Positions 8,801 through 17,849 of a DNA stretch of 64,000 nt are shown in pieces. This DNA comes from Knoellia flava TL1 (GTDB lineage Bacteria > Actinomycetota > Actinomycetes > Actinomycetales > Dermatophilaceae), in assembly GCF_000768675.1 (NCBI RefSeq), contig NZ_AVPI01000014.1:1-64000 (forward strand), read 5' to 3'. The number at the start of each line of letters is the position of its first letter. The first letter of the stretch is position 1. The notes beneath the pieces were generated by a model. The model did not search any database, was not told the origin of the DNA, and saw only the letters and a program-made list of their open reading frames with translations. The position numbers were made by a program, and so were the translations under genes.

Positions 8801-10299
8801 GCACTGCCACCCGCATCACCCACCACGTCGCCGGCCGGACCTGGGACGGCCCGGTCGGGCGCACGAGCCCGGTCTACAACCCGGCGACGGGCGAGCAGAC
8901 CGGCGTCCTCGACCTGGCCACGACCGACGAGGTCGGGCAGGTCGTCGCGACCGCGAAGGAGGCGTGGGCGTCCGGTTGGGGCAGCTCGTCGCTGTCGAAG
9001 CGGACGCAGGTGCTCTTCCGCTTCCGCGAGCTGCTCAACGAGCGCAAGGAGGACATCGCAGCCCTCATCACCGCCGAGCACGGCAAGGTCCTCTCCGACG
9101 CGCTCGGCGAGGTCACCCGCGGGCTCGAGGTCGTCGAGTTCGCCTGCGGCATCCCGCACCTGCTCAAGGGCGGGTTCACCGAGAACGCTTCGACCAAGGT
9201 CGACGTCTACTCGATCCGTCAGTCGCTCGGCGTCGTCGCGGTCATCTCGCCGTTCAACTTCCCGGCGATGGTGCCGCTGTGGTTCGTGCCGGTGGCGATC
9301 GCGTGCGGCAACAGCGTCGTCCTCAAGCCGAGCGAGAAGGACCCGTCGGCCGCGGTCGCCGTCGCGGACCTGTGGCGCGAGGCCGGCCTCCCCGACGGCG
9401 TGATGAACGTCGTCCACGGCGACAAGGAGGCGGTTGACGCCCTCCTCACCCACCCCGACGTCAAGGCCGTGTCCTTCGTCGGCTCGACGCCGATCGCGCG
9501 CTACGTCTACGAGACCGGCACGTCGCACGGCAAGCGGGTCCAGGCCCTGGGCGGTGCGAAGAACCACATGCTCGTGCTGCCGGACGCCGACCTCGACCTC
9601 GCCGCCGACGCCGCCGTCAACGCCGGGTTCGGGTCGGCCGGCGAGCGCTGCATGGCCATCTCCGCGCTGCTCGCCGTCGAGCCGGTCGCCGACGACCTCA
9701 TCGAGAAGATCAAGGACCGCGTCGGCAAGCTCGTCACCGGCGACGGCACCCGCGGCACCGACATGGGCCCGCTCGTCACGCAGCAGCACCGCGACAAGGT
9801 GGCGTCCTACCTCGACGCCGGGGTCGAGGCCGGTGCCGAGCTCGTCGTCGACGGTCGCGAGGCCGACTTCGACGCCGACGGCGAGGGCTTCTTCCTCGCG
9901 CCGACGCTCTTCGACAAGGTCTCCCCGGAGATGTCGGTCTACCAGGACGAGATCTTCGGGCCGGTGCTCTCGGTGCTGCGCGTGCAGTCGTATGACGAGG
10001 GTCTCGAGCTCATCAACTCCAACCCCTATGGCAACGGCACCGCGATCTTCACCAACGACGGCGGCGCCGCCCGACGCTTCCAGAACGAGGTCGAGGTCGG
10101 CATGGTCGGCATCAACGTGCCGATCCCCGTGCCGATGGCCTACTACTCGTTCGGCGGCTGGAAGAACTCGCTCTTCGGCGACAGCCACGCGCACGGCATG
10201 GAGGGCGTGCACTTCTTCACCCGCGGCAAGGTCGTCACCTCGCGCTGGCTCGATCCGAGCCACGGCGGCCTCAACCTCGGCTTCCCCCAGAACACCTGA
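8797..10299 (+). CDS. mmsA: Methylmalonate/malonate-semialdehyde dehydrogenase (CoA-acylating)
   Basis: 500 residues, aldehyde dehydrogenase superfamily. PFNFPAMVPLWFVPVAIACG is the MmsA/IolA signature in the NAD-binding region. The nucleophile is Cys285 in SAGERCMAIS, and Glu in EIFGPVLSVL is near 388. It converts malonic semialdehyde, the last unique product of inositol breakdown, to acetyl-CoA, and may also serve valine breakdown. It is the last gene of the operon and is followed by an imperfect 23-bp inverted repeat. Confidence 0.95.
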   Translation: MSTATRITHHVAGRTWDGPVGRTSPVYNPATGEQTGVLDLATTDEVGQVVATAKEAWASGWGSSSLSKRTQVLFRFRELLNERKEDIAALITAEHGKVLSDALGEVTRGLEVVEFACGIPHLLKGGFTENASTKVDVYSIRQSLGVVAVISPFNFPAMVPLWFVPVAIACGNSVVLKPSEKDPSAAVAVADLWREAGLPDGVMNVVHGDKEAVDALLTHPDVKAVSFVGSTPIARYVYETGTSHGKRVQALGGAKNHMLVLPDADLDLAADAAVNAGFGSAGERCMAISALLAVEPVADDLIEKIKDRVGKLVTGDGTRGTDMGPLVTQQHRDKVASYLDAGVEAGAELVVDGREADFDADGEGFFLAPTLFDKVSPEMSVYQDEIFGPVLSVLRVQSYDEGLELINSNPYGNGTAIFTNDGGAARRFQNEVEVGMVGINVPIPVPMAYYSFGGWKNSLFGDSHAHGMEGVHFFTRGKVVTSRWLDPSHGGLNLGFPQNT

Positions 10300-10308
10300 C
10301 ACCCGCGC

Positions 10309-10328
10309 GTATGCCGTCCGCTCGCCTC
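10309..10328 (-). repeat. Extended CGGCATAC element, copy 1 (intergenic)
   Basis: The minus strand reads GAGGCGAGCGGACGGCATAC, identical over 20 bases to 59604-59623 inside the lactate permease gene, and one mismatch from copies at 21441 and 62711. Its last eight bases are the octamer that recurs about 55 times in the window. It lies ten bases after the mmsA stop. Confidence 0.7.
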
Positions 10329-10362
10329 GCGCTCCCAGGCTGCACCTTCACCCACGCACCGA

Positions 10363-10435
10363 CGACTTCTTGCGAGTAGCGGACGTCCTGGGAGCTTCGA
10401 GGCGACCGAAAGCGTCCGCTATCCGCAAGAAGTCG
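10363..10435. terminator. Long imperfect inverted repeat after mmsA
   Basis: Arms of 23 bases, 10363-10385 and 10413-10435, pair except for two adjacent central positions, around a 27-base loop. The arms begin CGACTTCTTGCG and end in the complementary CGCAAGAAGTCG. No T-run follows. Position at the end of the iol operon suggests a terminator or mRNA 3' end stabiliser. An operator for the following small gene cannot be excluded. Confidence 0.5.
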
Positions 10436-10471
10436 CAAGTGGCGGAGACGTCCGGCGGTGATACTGCGTCC

Positions 10472-10861
10472 ATGAGGCGTCGCCGCTCCACCCCGCCGAG
10501 GGGCGCTGCAGTGTCCCGGGGCGGCGGTCCGCGCAAGGGGCGCTACCTCTGGGCAGCGGGCGGTGCGCGCCTCTTCGATCCCACCGGGCAGGAGCACACC
10601 CGAGAGTTCACCAAACTCACGACCAGTGAAGTGGAGGAGTGCCTGGCCGAGCTTCCAGCGATGCAGGTGGGCGTCATCGAGTGCGGAGCGGGCGTGACCT
10701 TCTTCGAGGGTCGGGCTCGCCTCGAGGTGTGGCGGGACCGCATCCGCGCCCAGCTCCACGACCCCAAGCGCGATGCACCCGACGTCGAGTGGGGCTATGT
10801 GGCTGAGCTGTGGCGCGACGACACCAGCGGCAGGCAGGCGCTCATCTTCAACGGCGAGTAG
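10472..10861 (+). CDS. Hypothetical protein
   Basis: 129 residues from the ATG of MRRRRSTPPRGAAVSRGGG. The first 25 residues are basic and probably disordered. After them comes an apparent small globular domain with GRYLWAAGGARLFDPTG, VIECGAGVTFFEG and a closing VAELWRDDTSGRQALIFNG. I recognise no family. The ribosome-binding site is weak. It lies between two long hairpins and so may be transcribed alone. Coding is supported by third-position G+C bias and a clean stop, but the call is not firm. Confidence 0.5.
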   Translation: MRRRRSTPPRGAAVSRGGGPRKGRYLWAAGGARLFDPTGQEHTREFTKLTTSEVEECLAELPAMQVGVIECGAGVTFFEGRARLEVWRDRIRAQLHDPKRDAPDVEWGYVAELWRDDTSGRQALIFNGE

Positions 10862-10906
10862 CCGGGCCGGAGCCGACGCGCACGGCCTGGGGCGGGCGGC
10901 ATACGG

Positions 10907-10961
10907 AGGGAAGGTTGCGGGTCCGGAGGGGAATGTTCCCTCCGGACCCGCAACGTTCCCT
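10907..10961. terminator. Strong bidirectional terminator-like hairpin
   Basis: 24-base arms (10907-10930 and 10938-10961) pair with one mismatch around the 7-base loop GAATGTT, giving one of the strongest stems in the window. It separates the convergent hypothetical gene (plus) and the DUF427/mrp operon end (minus). There is no clear T-run, which is usual for actinobacterial terminators. Confidence 0.8.
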
Positions 10962-10996
10962 CATGGGGAGCAAAAAGTTCGGCCGGAAGGTGGGGG

Positions 10997-11491
10997 TCAC
11001 CAGCCCCAGGTGCCGGGCCCGCCCTTGAAGGGGCCGACGACCCGGCTCGTCACCCACCCGCCGTAGAACCCACCCTCCTGCGGCACGACGACCTCGCCGT
11101 CCACTCGGCACTCGTCCATCGCGCCCGGCATGACGGCGACGTGGCCGGCGAGGGCCTCGAAGCCGGGCCACGGGTCGGGGTAGGTCCAGGCCGCCGAGCG
11201 CGCGACCGAGCCCCCGGCGACGACGTCTAAGTAGGCCGCGTCGCCCTTGAACTCGCACCGGGTCGAGCCGGCCGCAGGGTGCAGCACTCCGGCCGCGACG
11301 TCCTCGACCGGCAGGTAGTAGGTCGGTGGGTGGCTCGTCTCGAGGACCCTGAGGGTGCGGGTCGACCGCGCCACGAGGACACCTCCGAGCCGGACCTCGA
11401 CGAGCTCGTTGCTCGGCTCGACGCGGGGCGGCCGCGGGTAGTCCCAGACCGACTCCTGCCCGGGCCCGGGGACCTCCGGCACGGCCCTCAC
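10997..11491 (-). CDS. DUF427 domain-containing protein
   Basis: 164 residues. The DUF427 (NTP_transf_9) beta-barrel covers about residues 20-120, with ESVWDYPRPPRVEP at the start, PPTYYLPVEDV, TRCEFKGDAAYLDVV and AAWTYPDPWPGFEALAGHVA, all characteristic of the family. The biochemical role of DUF427 proteins is not established. The start lies just inside the end of mrpG, so it is probably the last gene of the mrp transcript; nothing links it functionally to ion transport. Lengths of 100-170 residues are normal. Confidence 0.85.
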   Translation of the reverse strand: MRAVPEVPGPGQESVWDYPRPPRVEPSNELVEVRLGGVLVARSTRTLRVLETSHPPTYYLPVEDVAAGVLHPAAGSTRCEFKGDAAYLDVVAGGSVARSAAWTYPDPWPGFEALAGHVAVMPGAMDECRVDGEVVVPQEGGFYGGWVTSRVVGPFKGGPGTWGW

Positions 11492-11814
11492 GACGACTCG
11501 TCGGCGAGGTCGTCGTGGGTGAGGCGGCTGCGGTCGATGTGACCCGCGCGCAACGCCGCCCGGCCGAGCATGTGCGCCGACACGGGCGCGGTGACGAGCT
11601 GGAAGACGGCGGCCAGCGCGATGACGGTGAGGGCGCTGCGGTCCTCGACGCGCAGGGCCAGCCCGAGGAGCACGAGGAGGACTCCGAGGGTCTGTGGCTT
11701 CGTCGCCGCGTGCATGCGGGTGAGGACGTCGGGGAAGCGGACGAGCCCGATGCCGGCGATGAGGGCGAGGAGCGAGCCGACGACGAGGCAGGCGCCGGCG
11801 AGGACGTCGATCAT
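11488..11814 (-). CDS. mrpG: Na+/H+ antiporter subunit G
   Basis: 108 residues with three predicted membrane segments (about 5-25, 40-58, 65-85) and the family pattern GLVRFPDVLTRMHAATKPQTLG. It is a small subunit of the Mrp cation/proton antiporter in the cytoplasmic membrane. The ATG overlaps the mrpF stop and the stop overlaps the DUF427 start. The hydrophilic tail after residue 90 is slightly longer than in Bacillus. Confidence 0.92.
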   Translation of the reverse strand: MIDVLAGACLVVGSLLALIAGIGLVRFPDVLTRMHAATKPQTLGVLLVLLGLALRVEDRSALTVIALAAVFQLVTAPVSAHMLGRAALRAGHIDRSRLTHDDLADESS

Positions 11815-12104
11815 CGGTGCTTCCCCTCCTCGAGGTGCGGCCCGCCGTCGCCGTCGCGGGCGGCGAACCGGGCGATGCTCACCGAGCCGAGGAACCCGAC
11901 GAGCGAGAGCGCGAGGAGCACCGACACCGTGCTCGAGTAGCGCCCGACCGCCGCATGGACCCCGACCGCGCCGACGATCGCCGCGACGAAGACGTCGGTG
12001 GCGAGCGTCCGGTCGAGCATGGAGGGACCGCGCACGACCCGGACGAGGCAGAGGATCCCGCTCGCGGCGAGCAGGACCGCGCAGACGATGCCGACGGCGA
12101 TCAC
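11811..12104 (-). CDS. mrpF: Na+/H+ antiporter subunit F
   Basis: 97 residues from a GTG start (VIAVGIVCAVLLAASG) that overlaps the mrpE stop as GTGA. Three membrane helices and the family signature VVRGPSMLDRTLATDVFVAA are present. The last 20 residues are acidic and basic and face the cytoplasm. This short gene is hidden within a longer open frame, but the start is fixed by the overlap and by the family N-terminus. Confidence 0.9.
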   Translation of the reverse strand: MIAVGIVCAVLLAASGILCLVRVVRGPSMLDRTLATDVFVAAIVGAVGVHAAVGRYSSTVSVLLALSLVGFLGSVSIARFAARDGDGGPHLEEGKHR

Positions 12105-12628
12105 GTGCGCACCTCCTGGCCGCAGACGGCGTCGCGCTCCTCGCGCGGTGCGAAGGCCTTGACGACCCGCTTCTCCTGCTCGAGGACCGACTGGTGGAAG
12201 GCGGCGAGGCGCTCGGGCGTGTGGGCGTCCATGACGTGGAGGTAGATCGCGCCCTCCTCGGGCTCGAGCTCGACGAGCAGCGAGCCCGGCACGAGGCACA
12301 CGAGCTCGGAGGTGATGGTCATGATGAGCTCGGAACGGGTGCGCAGCTGGACCCGCAGGAGCGCGCTCGGCGGCGCGCCCGCAGGGCGGAGCGAGAACCA
12401 TGACACCTCGACGCTCGCGCGCACGAGGTCCCAGAGGAAGCGCAGGGCGAGCACGAGGGTCGGCCACGGCCGGATGACCCACGTCCACGGTGCCCGCGGG
12501 AACGGGAAGACCGTGATGACGAGGACCGACGCGAGGACCCCGCCGACGACGATCGTCGGGGAGACCGCGCCCCAGAGCAGGACCCAGATGAGGGTGAGGC
12601 CGACGACCATCGGCAGCGGTCCGCTCAC
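12101..12628 (-). CDS. mrpE: Na+/H+ antiporter subunit E
   Basis: 175 residues from a GTG (VSGPLPMVVGLTLIW) overlapping the mrpD stop. Two or three membrane segments lie in the first 60 residues. The conserved cytoplasmic MnhE region follows, with SELIMTITSELVCLVPGSLLVEL and IYLHVMDAHTPERL. The start is chosen by the overlap and by the hydrophobic N-terminus. It acts as a structural subunit of the Mrp complex. Confidence 0.92.
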   Translation of the reverse strand: MSGPLPMVVGLTLIWVLLWGAVSPTIVVGGVLASVLVITVFPFPRAPWTWVIRPWPTLVLALRFLWDLVRASVEVSWFSLRPAGAPPSALLRVQLRTRSELIMTITSELVCLVPGSLLVELEPEEGAIYLHVMDAHTPERLAAFHQSVLEQEKRVVKAFAPREERDAVCGQEVRT

Positions 12629-14229
12629 GGCTGCCCCCCGAGGACGGCCGAGATGTAGGGCGTGCGCTCGAGCAGCTCGGTGGCGGCGCGGTCGGTGATG
12701 CCGAAGAGGGGCCCGGCGAGCACCGTGAGTCCGACGCTGAAGATGACGAGCATGACCGTCGGCAGGCCCATCGCCATGGGGAGCCGCTGGGTCTGCTCGA
12801 CCTTCTGCCACATCGTCGTCATGAGGGTGCCCGCCGAGCTCGAGACGCGGCCCCCGCCGTGCAGCGGCCCGTGCGACCAGTCGTCCTCGTCGTCGTGCTC
12901 GTGGTCCGCGTCGGGGGCAGGCTGCCAGAACGCGCGGTTCCAGACCTTGGCGATGGCATAGAGAGTGAGCAGGCTCGTGAGGATCGACGCGGCCACGGTC
13001 GTCACGGCGAGCCAGTCGCCGTCGGCGATGCCGGCCTGGCCGAGCGCCACCTTGCCGAGGAACCCGGAGAACGGCGGGATGCCTGCGAGGTTCATCGCGG
13101 GGACGAAGAAGACGACCGACAGCACCGGTGCCGACCTCGCCAGACCGCCCAGCCGGCTGAGGTTCGTCGTGCCGGCGCGGTACTCGATGAGGCCGGCGAC
13201 GAGGAAGAGAACGGTCTGCACGGTGATGTGGTGGGCGATGTAGAAGATCGCGCCGGACAGCCCGAGCTGGGTCGCGAAGGCGATGCCGAAGAGCATGTAG
13301 CCGATGTGGCTCACGAGCGTGAAGGACAGGATTCGTTTGATGTCCGACTGCGCGACCGCACCGAGGATCCCGATGACCATCGTGAGGATCGAGGCCCACA
13401 GCAGCAGCCCGCGCAGGCCGTCGCCGGGGAAGACGAGCGTCTGGATGCGCACGATGGCATAGATGCCGACCTTGGTGAGGAGGCCGGCGAAGACGGCGGT
13501 GACGGGCGCGGGGGCCGTCGGGTAGGAGTCCGGCAGCCACGCCGACAGCGGGAAGACCGCCGCCTTGATGCAGAAGGTCGTGAGCAGGAGCAGCTGGAGC
13601 ATCTGCGCGATCCCGGGCGGCAGGTCGCCGACCCGCCCGGCGAGCTCGGCGAAGCTCACGGTGCCGGTCGCGGCATACACGCAGGAGATGGCGACGAGGA
13701 AGATCGCCGACGAGATGAGGCTGACGACGACATAGATCGTGCCCGCGCGGATCCGGGCCTCGGTGCCGCCGAGGGTGATGAGGACGAAGCTCGCGGCGAG
13801 CAGCACCTCGAACCCGACGAAGAGGTTGAAGAGGTCGGCCGACAGGAAGGCGTTGGAGACCCCGGCGCTGAGCACGAGGAACGTCGGGTGGAAGACCGAC
13901 AGCGGTGTCTCGCGGCCGTACTCGACGATGCCCTGGCCGAAGGAGTAGAGCAGGACGCAGAGCGTGACGAACGTCGACACGAGCAGCATGAGCGCCGAGA
14001 GCCGGTCGGCGATGAGCGAGATGCCGATGTCCGGCCCCCACCCGCCGATCTGCACCGCCTGCGGTCCGAACCGGTCGGCGCGCACGAGCAGCGTGGCCGC
14101 GGTGACGACGACGGTCGTGAGGACGACGACGGAGATGAGCCGCTGGGCGCGGGCCGAGCGCCCGAAGACGAGGCAGAGCCCGGCGCCGAGCAGCGGGAGC
14201 AGGACCGGCAGGACGACGATCTGGGTCAT
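12625..14229 (-). CDS. mrpD: Na+/H+ antiporter subunit D
   Basis: 534 residues with about 14 membrane helices and the proton-translocating domain shared with NADH dehydrogenase subunit N. Visible family segments are NLFVGFEVLLAASFVLI, the Lys-containing TTFCIKAAVFPLSAWLPDSY and TLVSHIGYMLFGIAF. The loop near residue 425 is unusually acidic and His-rich (DADHEHDDEDDWSHG). It starts in an ATGA overlap with mrpC. It should conduct H+ in exchange for Na+/K+ together with MrpA. Confidence 0.95.
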   Translation of the reverse strand: MTQIVVLPVLLPLLGAGLCLVFGRSARAQRLISVVVLTTVVVTAATLLVRADRFGPQAVQIGGWGPDIGISLIADRLSALMLLVSTFVTLCVLLYSFGQGIVEYGRETPLSVFHPTFLVLSAGVSNAFLSADLFNLFVGFEVLLAASFVLITLGGTEARIRAGTIYVVVSLISSAIFLVAISCVYAATGTVSFAELAGRVGDLPPGIAQMLQLLLLTTFCIKAAVFPLSAWLPDSYPTAPAPVTAVFAGLLTKVGIYAIVRIQTLVFPGDGLRGLLLWASILTMVIGILGAVAQSDIKRILSFTLVSHIGYMLFGIAFATQLGLSGAIFYIAHHITVQTVLFLVAGLIEYRAGTTNLSRLGGLARSAPVLSVVFFVPAMNLAGIPPFSGFLGKVALGQAGIADGDWLAVTTVAASILTSLLTLYAIAKVWNRAFWQPAPDADHEHDDEDDWSHGPLHGGGRVSSSAGTLMTTMWQKVEQTQRLPMAMGLPTVMLVIFSVGLTVLAGPLFGITDRAATELLERTPYISAVLGGQP

Positions 14230-14816
14230 CGCCCCTCCTCGGTGGTCGTGTCGTCAGGCGGCGTATGCCGTGTGGTGTCGCGGTCGCGCGGGTCCACCCA
14301 TTGCGAGCGGGTCGCGGCCGCCTCCTCGTGGGCGTCCTCGGCCTCGATCTCGGCGGCGAGCTCGTCGTCGCTGACGCCGGTCGGCTCCGACGGCTGGTCC
14401 TCGCCCTCCTCGTCGGGGATGCCGGCGGCGATGTCGTCGAACGACGCGGACGGGTGGTCGAGGTCGGCCCTCCGGCGCACGAGGTCGTCCTCGAGGTCGT
14501 CCTGCACGTCGTCGTGGCCGGTGAGCTGCCACGCGCGGTAGGCGAGCGCGAGGCCGAAGGCGGTGACGCCGAGGGTGATGACGATGGCGGTGAGGACCAT
14601 CGCCTGGGGCAGCGGGTCGGTCATCTCGCCGCTGCCCATGCCGATGATCGGGGCGTCGCCGGACGGGCCCGAGGCGACGAGGTAGGTGAGGTTGACGCCG
14701 TTGCCGAGCATGACGAACCCGATGAGGATCCGGCTGAGGCTGCGCTCGAGCACGAGGACGGTGCCGCAGGCGACGAGGACGACGATCGCGATGACGAGGA
14801 CGTAGTTGGTGGCCAC
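14226..14816 (-). CDS. mrpC: Na+/H+ antiporter subunit C with long acidic tail
   Basis: 196 residues from a GTG (VATNYVLVIAIVVLVACG) one base into the mrpA stop. The first 110 residues form the three-helix NuoK-like MrpC core, including FVMLGNGVNLTYLVASG and TDPLPQAMVLTAIVITLG. The remaining 80 are hydrophilic and strongly acidic (DDVQDDLEDDL, EIEAEDAHEEAAA). Bacillus MrpC is about 113 residues, so the tail is an extension with no recognised fold. Confidence 0.92.
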   Translation of the reverse strand: MATNYVLVIAIVVLVACGTVLVLERSLSRILIGFVMLGNGVNLTYLVASGPSGDAPIIGMGSGEMTDPLPQAMVLTAIVITLGVTAFGLALAYRAWQLTGHDDVQDDLEDDLVRRRADLDHPSASFDDIAAGIPDEEGEDQPSEPTGVSDDELAAEIEAEDAHEEAAATRSQWVDPRDRDTTRHTPPDDTTTEEGR

Positions 14817-17677
14817 TATGCGATCGCCACCTCTCCGGTGTCGGTCTCGATCTCGCCCTTCTCCTCGCCCTGCTTGTCGATGCCGCCGCCGAGGCTGCGC
14901 AGCACGTCGAGGGCGAGTCCGACGACGACGAGGTAGACGCCGAGGTCGAAGAAGAGCGAGGTGACGAGGTGGACCTCGTAGCCGAAGAGCCCGGTCGGGA
15001 TGTCGAAGATGCCGCTCTGGAAGGCGTTGTAGCCGAGCAGCGCCGGGACGACTCCCGACAGGGCGGCGATGACGAGCCCGGACCCGAGGACGACACCGGC
15101 GTCGACCGGTGCCGCGGAGTCGAGCTCGGCGCGGCCACCCGCGAGGTAGCGGACCATGAGCGCCAGCCCGGCGATGAGCCCGCCCGCGAACCCGCCGCCC
15201 GGCAGGTTGTGACCGGCGAAGGTGAGGTAGATCGAGAAGATCATGAGCACCGGGAAGACGATGCGGGCGACGATCTCGAAGACGACCGAACGGCGGCGGT
15301 CGGCGATGAGCCCGGCTCCGCGCAGCCACCCGGAGTCCTTGTCGTCGGCCCGGCTTCGTCGGCTCTCGCGGTGGGAGGTCGCGCGGTCGGTGAGCAGGAA
15401 GATGAGGCTGGCGACGCCGGTCGCGGCGACGACGAGCACGGCGATCTCGCCGAAGGTGTCCCAGACGCGGATGTCGACGAGGGTGACGTTGACGATGTTG
15501 TTGCCGCCGCCGTAGTCGTATGCCGGCTCGGCGAAGTCGAGCCCGACCGGCCGGGCGGTGCGGGCGTTGGCCGCGAGCAGGGCGTAGCCGCCGACGGCGA
15601 GTCCCACGAGACAGCCCACTGCGACCCGGATCCGCCGGGCCGAGGTGAACGGCCGGTCGGAGAAGAACGGGGGCAGGCGCCGCATGACGAGGACGAACGT
15701 CACGACCGAGAAGGTCTCGACGAGCACCTGGGTGAGGGCGAGGTCGGGTGCGCCGTGGGCGACGAAGAGCAGCGCCGTGCCGTAGCCCGTGACCCCGACG
15801 AGGAGCACGGCCCGGAGCCGGCGGCGCGAGCGCACGGTGAGGACCGCGGCGAGGACGACGACGATGACGATGGCGACCTGGAGCAGGTTGTCGGGCCCGC
15901 GCAGCCGCACCCCGTCCCATGCCTGCGCGAGCGCGATGCCGGGGATGACGACGAGGACGAGGAGGACGATGCCGACGTAGACGGGCAGCGAACCGCGCTG
16001 GGTGCGGCCGGTGACCTCGATCGAGAGACGGTCGACCCCGCGGATGACCCCGTGGTAGACGAGCTCGGCGTCGGGGACGTGCAGCCCCTCGACGACCCGC
16101 CGCTGCAGCGCGGCCACCCGGCGTCGCGCCACCCAGAGGAGCAGGCCGGCCGTGATGGCGAGCACGGACAGGCCGAGCGCCGGGCTGAACCCGTGCCACA
16201 GCGTGAGCACCGGCTCGTGGGCCCCGGGAGGTGCGTCTCCGGCATACGCGAGAAGACGTGGCGTGAGGAAGCCACCCGCGAAGCCGCCGACGAGCGACAA
16301 CGCGGCCAGGAGCACCGGTGCGATGACGAAGCCCACGCGCTGCGGGGTCACCGTCGGCGGGGTCACCGACCGGACGCCGAACGCGCCCCAGACGAAGCGC
16401 GCGGTGTAGGCGACGGTGAGGGTCGACCCGACGACGAGCCCGACGAGGGCAACCGGCCCCCACACGCCGAGGTCGGCGTCGGGCCCGAGGTCGATGAACG
16501 CCGCGAGCGCGGCCTCCTTCGCGGTGAAGCCGAGCAGCGGCGGGATGCCGGCCATCGACGCGGCGGCGACGACGGTGGCGGCGAAGACGACGGGCAGCGA
16601 GCGGTGCAGCCCGGTGAGCTCGCGCAGGTCGCGGGTGCCGGTGCTGCGGTCGATGACGCCGACGACGAGGAAGAGCGCCGACTTGAAGAGCGCGTGGCCG
16701 AGGACGAGCGCGAGCCCGGCGAACATCGCCGCCCGGGTGCCGGCACCGACGACGGCGATGAGGAAGCCGAGCTGGCTCACGGTGCCATAGGCGAGCAGCA
16801 GCTTGATGTCGTGCTGGCGCAGCGCCCGGAGCCCGCCGATGACCATGGTGAGGATGCCGGTGCCGAGCAGGAGGGGCCGCCAGCCGGGGATGTCCGAGAA
16901 CGCGGGCGCGAGCAGCGCGACGAGGAAGACACCGGCTTTGACCATCGCCGCGGCGTGGAGGTAGGCGCTCACGGGAGTGGGGGCGGCCATCGCGCCGGGC
17001 AGCCAGAAGTGGAACGGCACGAGCGCCGACTTGCTGATCGCCCCGACGAGGATGAGCAGGACCGCGATCGTCGTCGCCGTGCCCTCCGGCGGCGAGGCGA
17101 GGATGTCGGAGATGCGCGCCGTCCCGGCCTCGTGCCCGAGCACGAAGAGGCCGAGCAGCATGACGAGGCCGCCGAAGGTCGTGACGATGAGGGCGTTCAT
17201 CGCTGCGCGACGGTTGGCCTTGCGCTCGGGGTTGTGCCCGATGAGCAGGAACGACAGGACCGTCGTCAGCTCCCAGAAGACGAAGAGCACGTAGAGGTTG
17301 TCCGAGACGACGAGGCCGAGCATCGACCCGGCGAAGGCCGTGAGCACCGCCGAGAAGCGCCACATCTCGCGGTCACCCTCGCGGAAGTACCAGCGGCAGT
17401 AGAAGAGGACGAGCGCGCCGACACCGGTGACGACGAGCGCCATCACCGCGTTGAGGGGCGTGAGCGCGAGGTCGATCCGGACGTCGATAGTCGGGATCCA
17501 CCGCATCCGCTCGGTGCGCACGTCGCCGTCGAAGGCCGCCTCGGCCTGCCCGAGCAGCCACAGGAACGACCCGAGCGGCACGAGCGCGAGGAGCAGGAAG
17601 GTCCGTCGCTCGAGCCTGCGCACGAGGGCCGGCGCCACGGCAGCCGCGAGGAAGTGCAGCGTCACGATCGTGATCAT
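14816..17677 (-). CDS. mrpA: Na+/H+ antiporter subunit A fused to subunit B
   Basis: 953 residues. The start is the ATG of MITIVTLHF, preceded at good spacing by GGAGG; an upstream in-frame start would add 21 residues without a ribosome site. The N-terminal 500 residues are NuoL-like, with helices carrying VFWELTTVLSFLLIGHN and KSALVPFHFWLPGAMAAPTPVSAYLHAA. A DUF4040 segment (HGAPDLALTQVLVETFSVV) follows, and the MnhB domain (FSIYLTFAGHNLPGGGFAGG) occupies the last 170 residues. The A-B fusion explains why no separate mrpB is present. First gene of the six-gene mrp operon. Confidence 0.95.
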   Translation of the reverse strand: MITIVTLHFLAAAVAPALVRRLERRTFLLLALVPLGSFLWLLGQAEAAFDGDVRTERMRWIPTIDVRIDLALTPLNAVMALVVTGVGALVLFYCRWYFREGDREMWRFSAVLTAFAGSMLGLVVSDNLYVLFVFWELTTVLSFLLIGHNPERKANRRAAMNALIVTTFGGLVMLLGLFVLGHEAGTARISDILASPPEGTATTIAVLLILVGAISKSALVPFHFWLPGAMAAPTPVSAYLHAAAMVKAGVFLVALLAPAFSDIPGWRPLLLGTGILTMVIGGLRALRQHDIKLLLAYGTVSQLGFLIAVVGAGTRAAMFAGLALVLGHALFKSALFLVVGVIDRSTGTRDLRELTGLHRSLPVVFAATVVAAASMAGIPPLLGFTAKEAALAAFIDLGPDADLGVWGPVALVGLVVGSTLTVAYTARFVWGAFGVRSVTPPTVTPQRVGFVIAPVLLAALSLVGGFAGGFLTPRLLAYAGDAPPGAHEPVLTLWHGFSPALGLSVLAITAGLLLWVARRRVAALQRRVVEGLHVPDAELVYHGVIRGVDRLSIEVTGRTQRGSLPVYVGIVLLVLVVIPGIALAQAWDGVRLRGPDNLLQVAIVIVVVLAAVLTVRSRRRLRAVLLVGVTGYGTALLFVAHGAPDLALTQVLVETFSVVTFVLVMRRLPPFFSDRPFTSARRIRVAVGCLVGLAVGGYALLAANARTARPVGLDFAEPAYDYGGGNNIVNVTLVDIRVWDTFGEIAVLVVAATGVASLIFLLTDRATSHRESRRSRADDKDSGWLRGAGLIADRRRSVVFEIVARIVFPVLMIFSIYLTFAGHNLPGGGFAGGLIAGLALMVRYLAGGRAELDSAAPVDAGVVLGSGLVIAALSGVVPALLGYNAFQSGIFDIPTGLFGYEVHLVTSLFFDLGVYLVVVGLALDVLRSLGGGIDKQGEEKGEIETDTGEVAIA

Positions 17678-17849
17678 GAGTGCCTCCATCCGCGCAGTGG
17701 GCCTGTGGGGTGGGGGTTGACGTGAGGTCACCCGTCGCAACGAGCAGCTCCCGGGACAACATCCCTGGTGACGTCAATTATGACGGTTCAACCTGTATGC
17801 CGGTGACCCCGGTCCGGCGCGGCCGTTCCCGCACCGATCCCGAGACGCA

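Noticed and set aside
14969..17725. A 918-codon plus-strand open frame opposite mrpA
   Set aside because: The predicted protein is an extreme Glu/Asp/Arg/Gly mix typical of the reverse frame of a membrane protein gene. The minus strand encodes MrpA with all family motifs.
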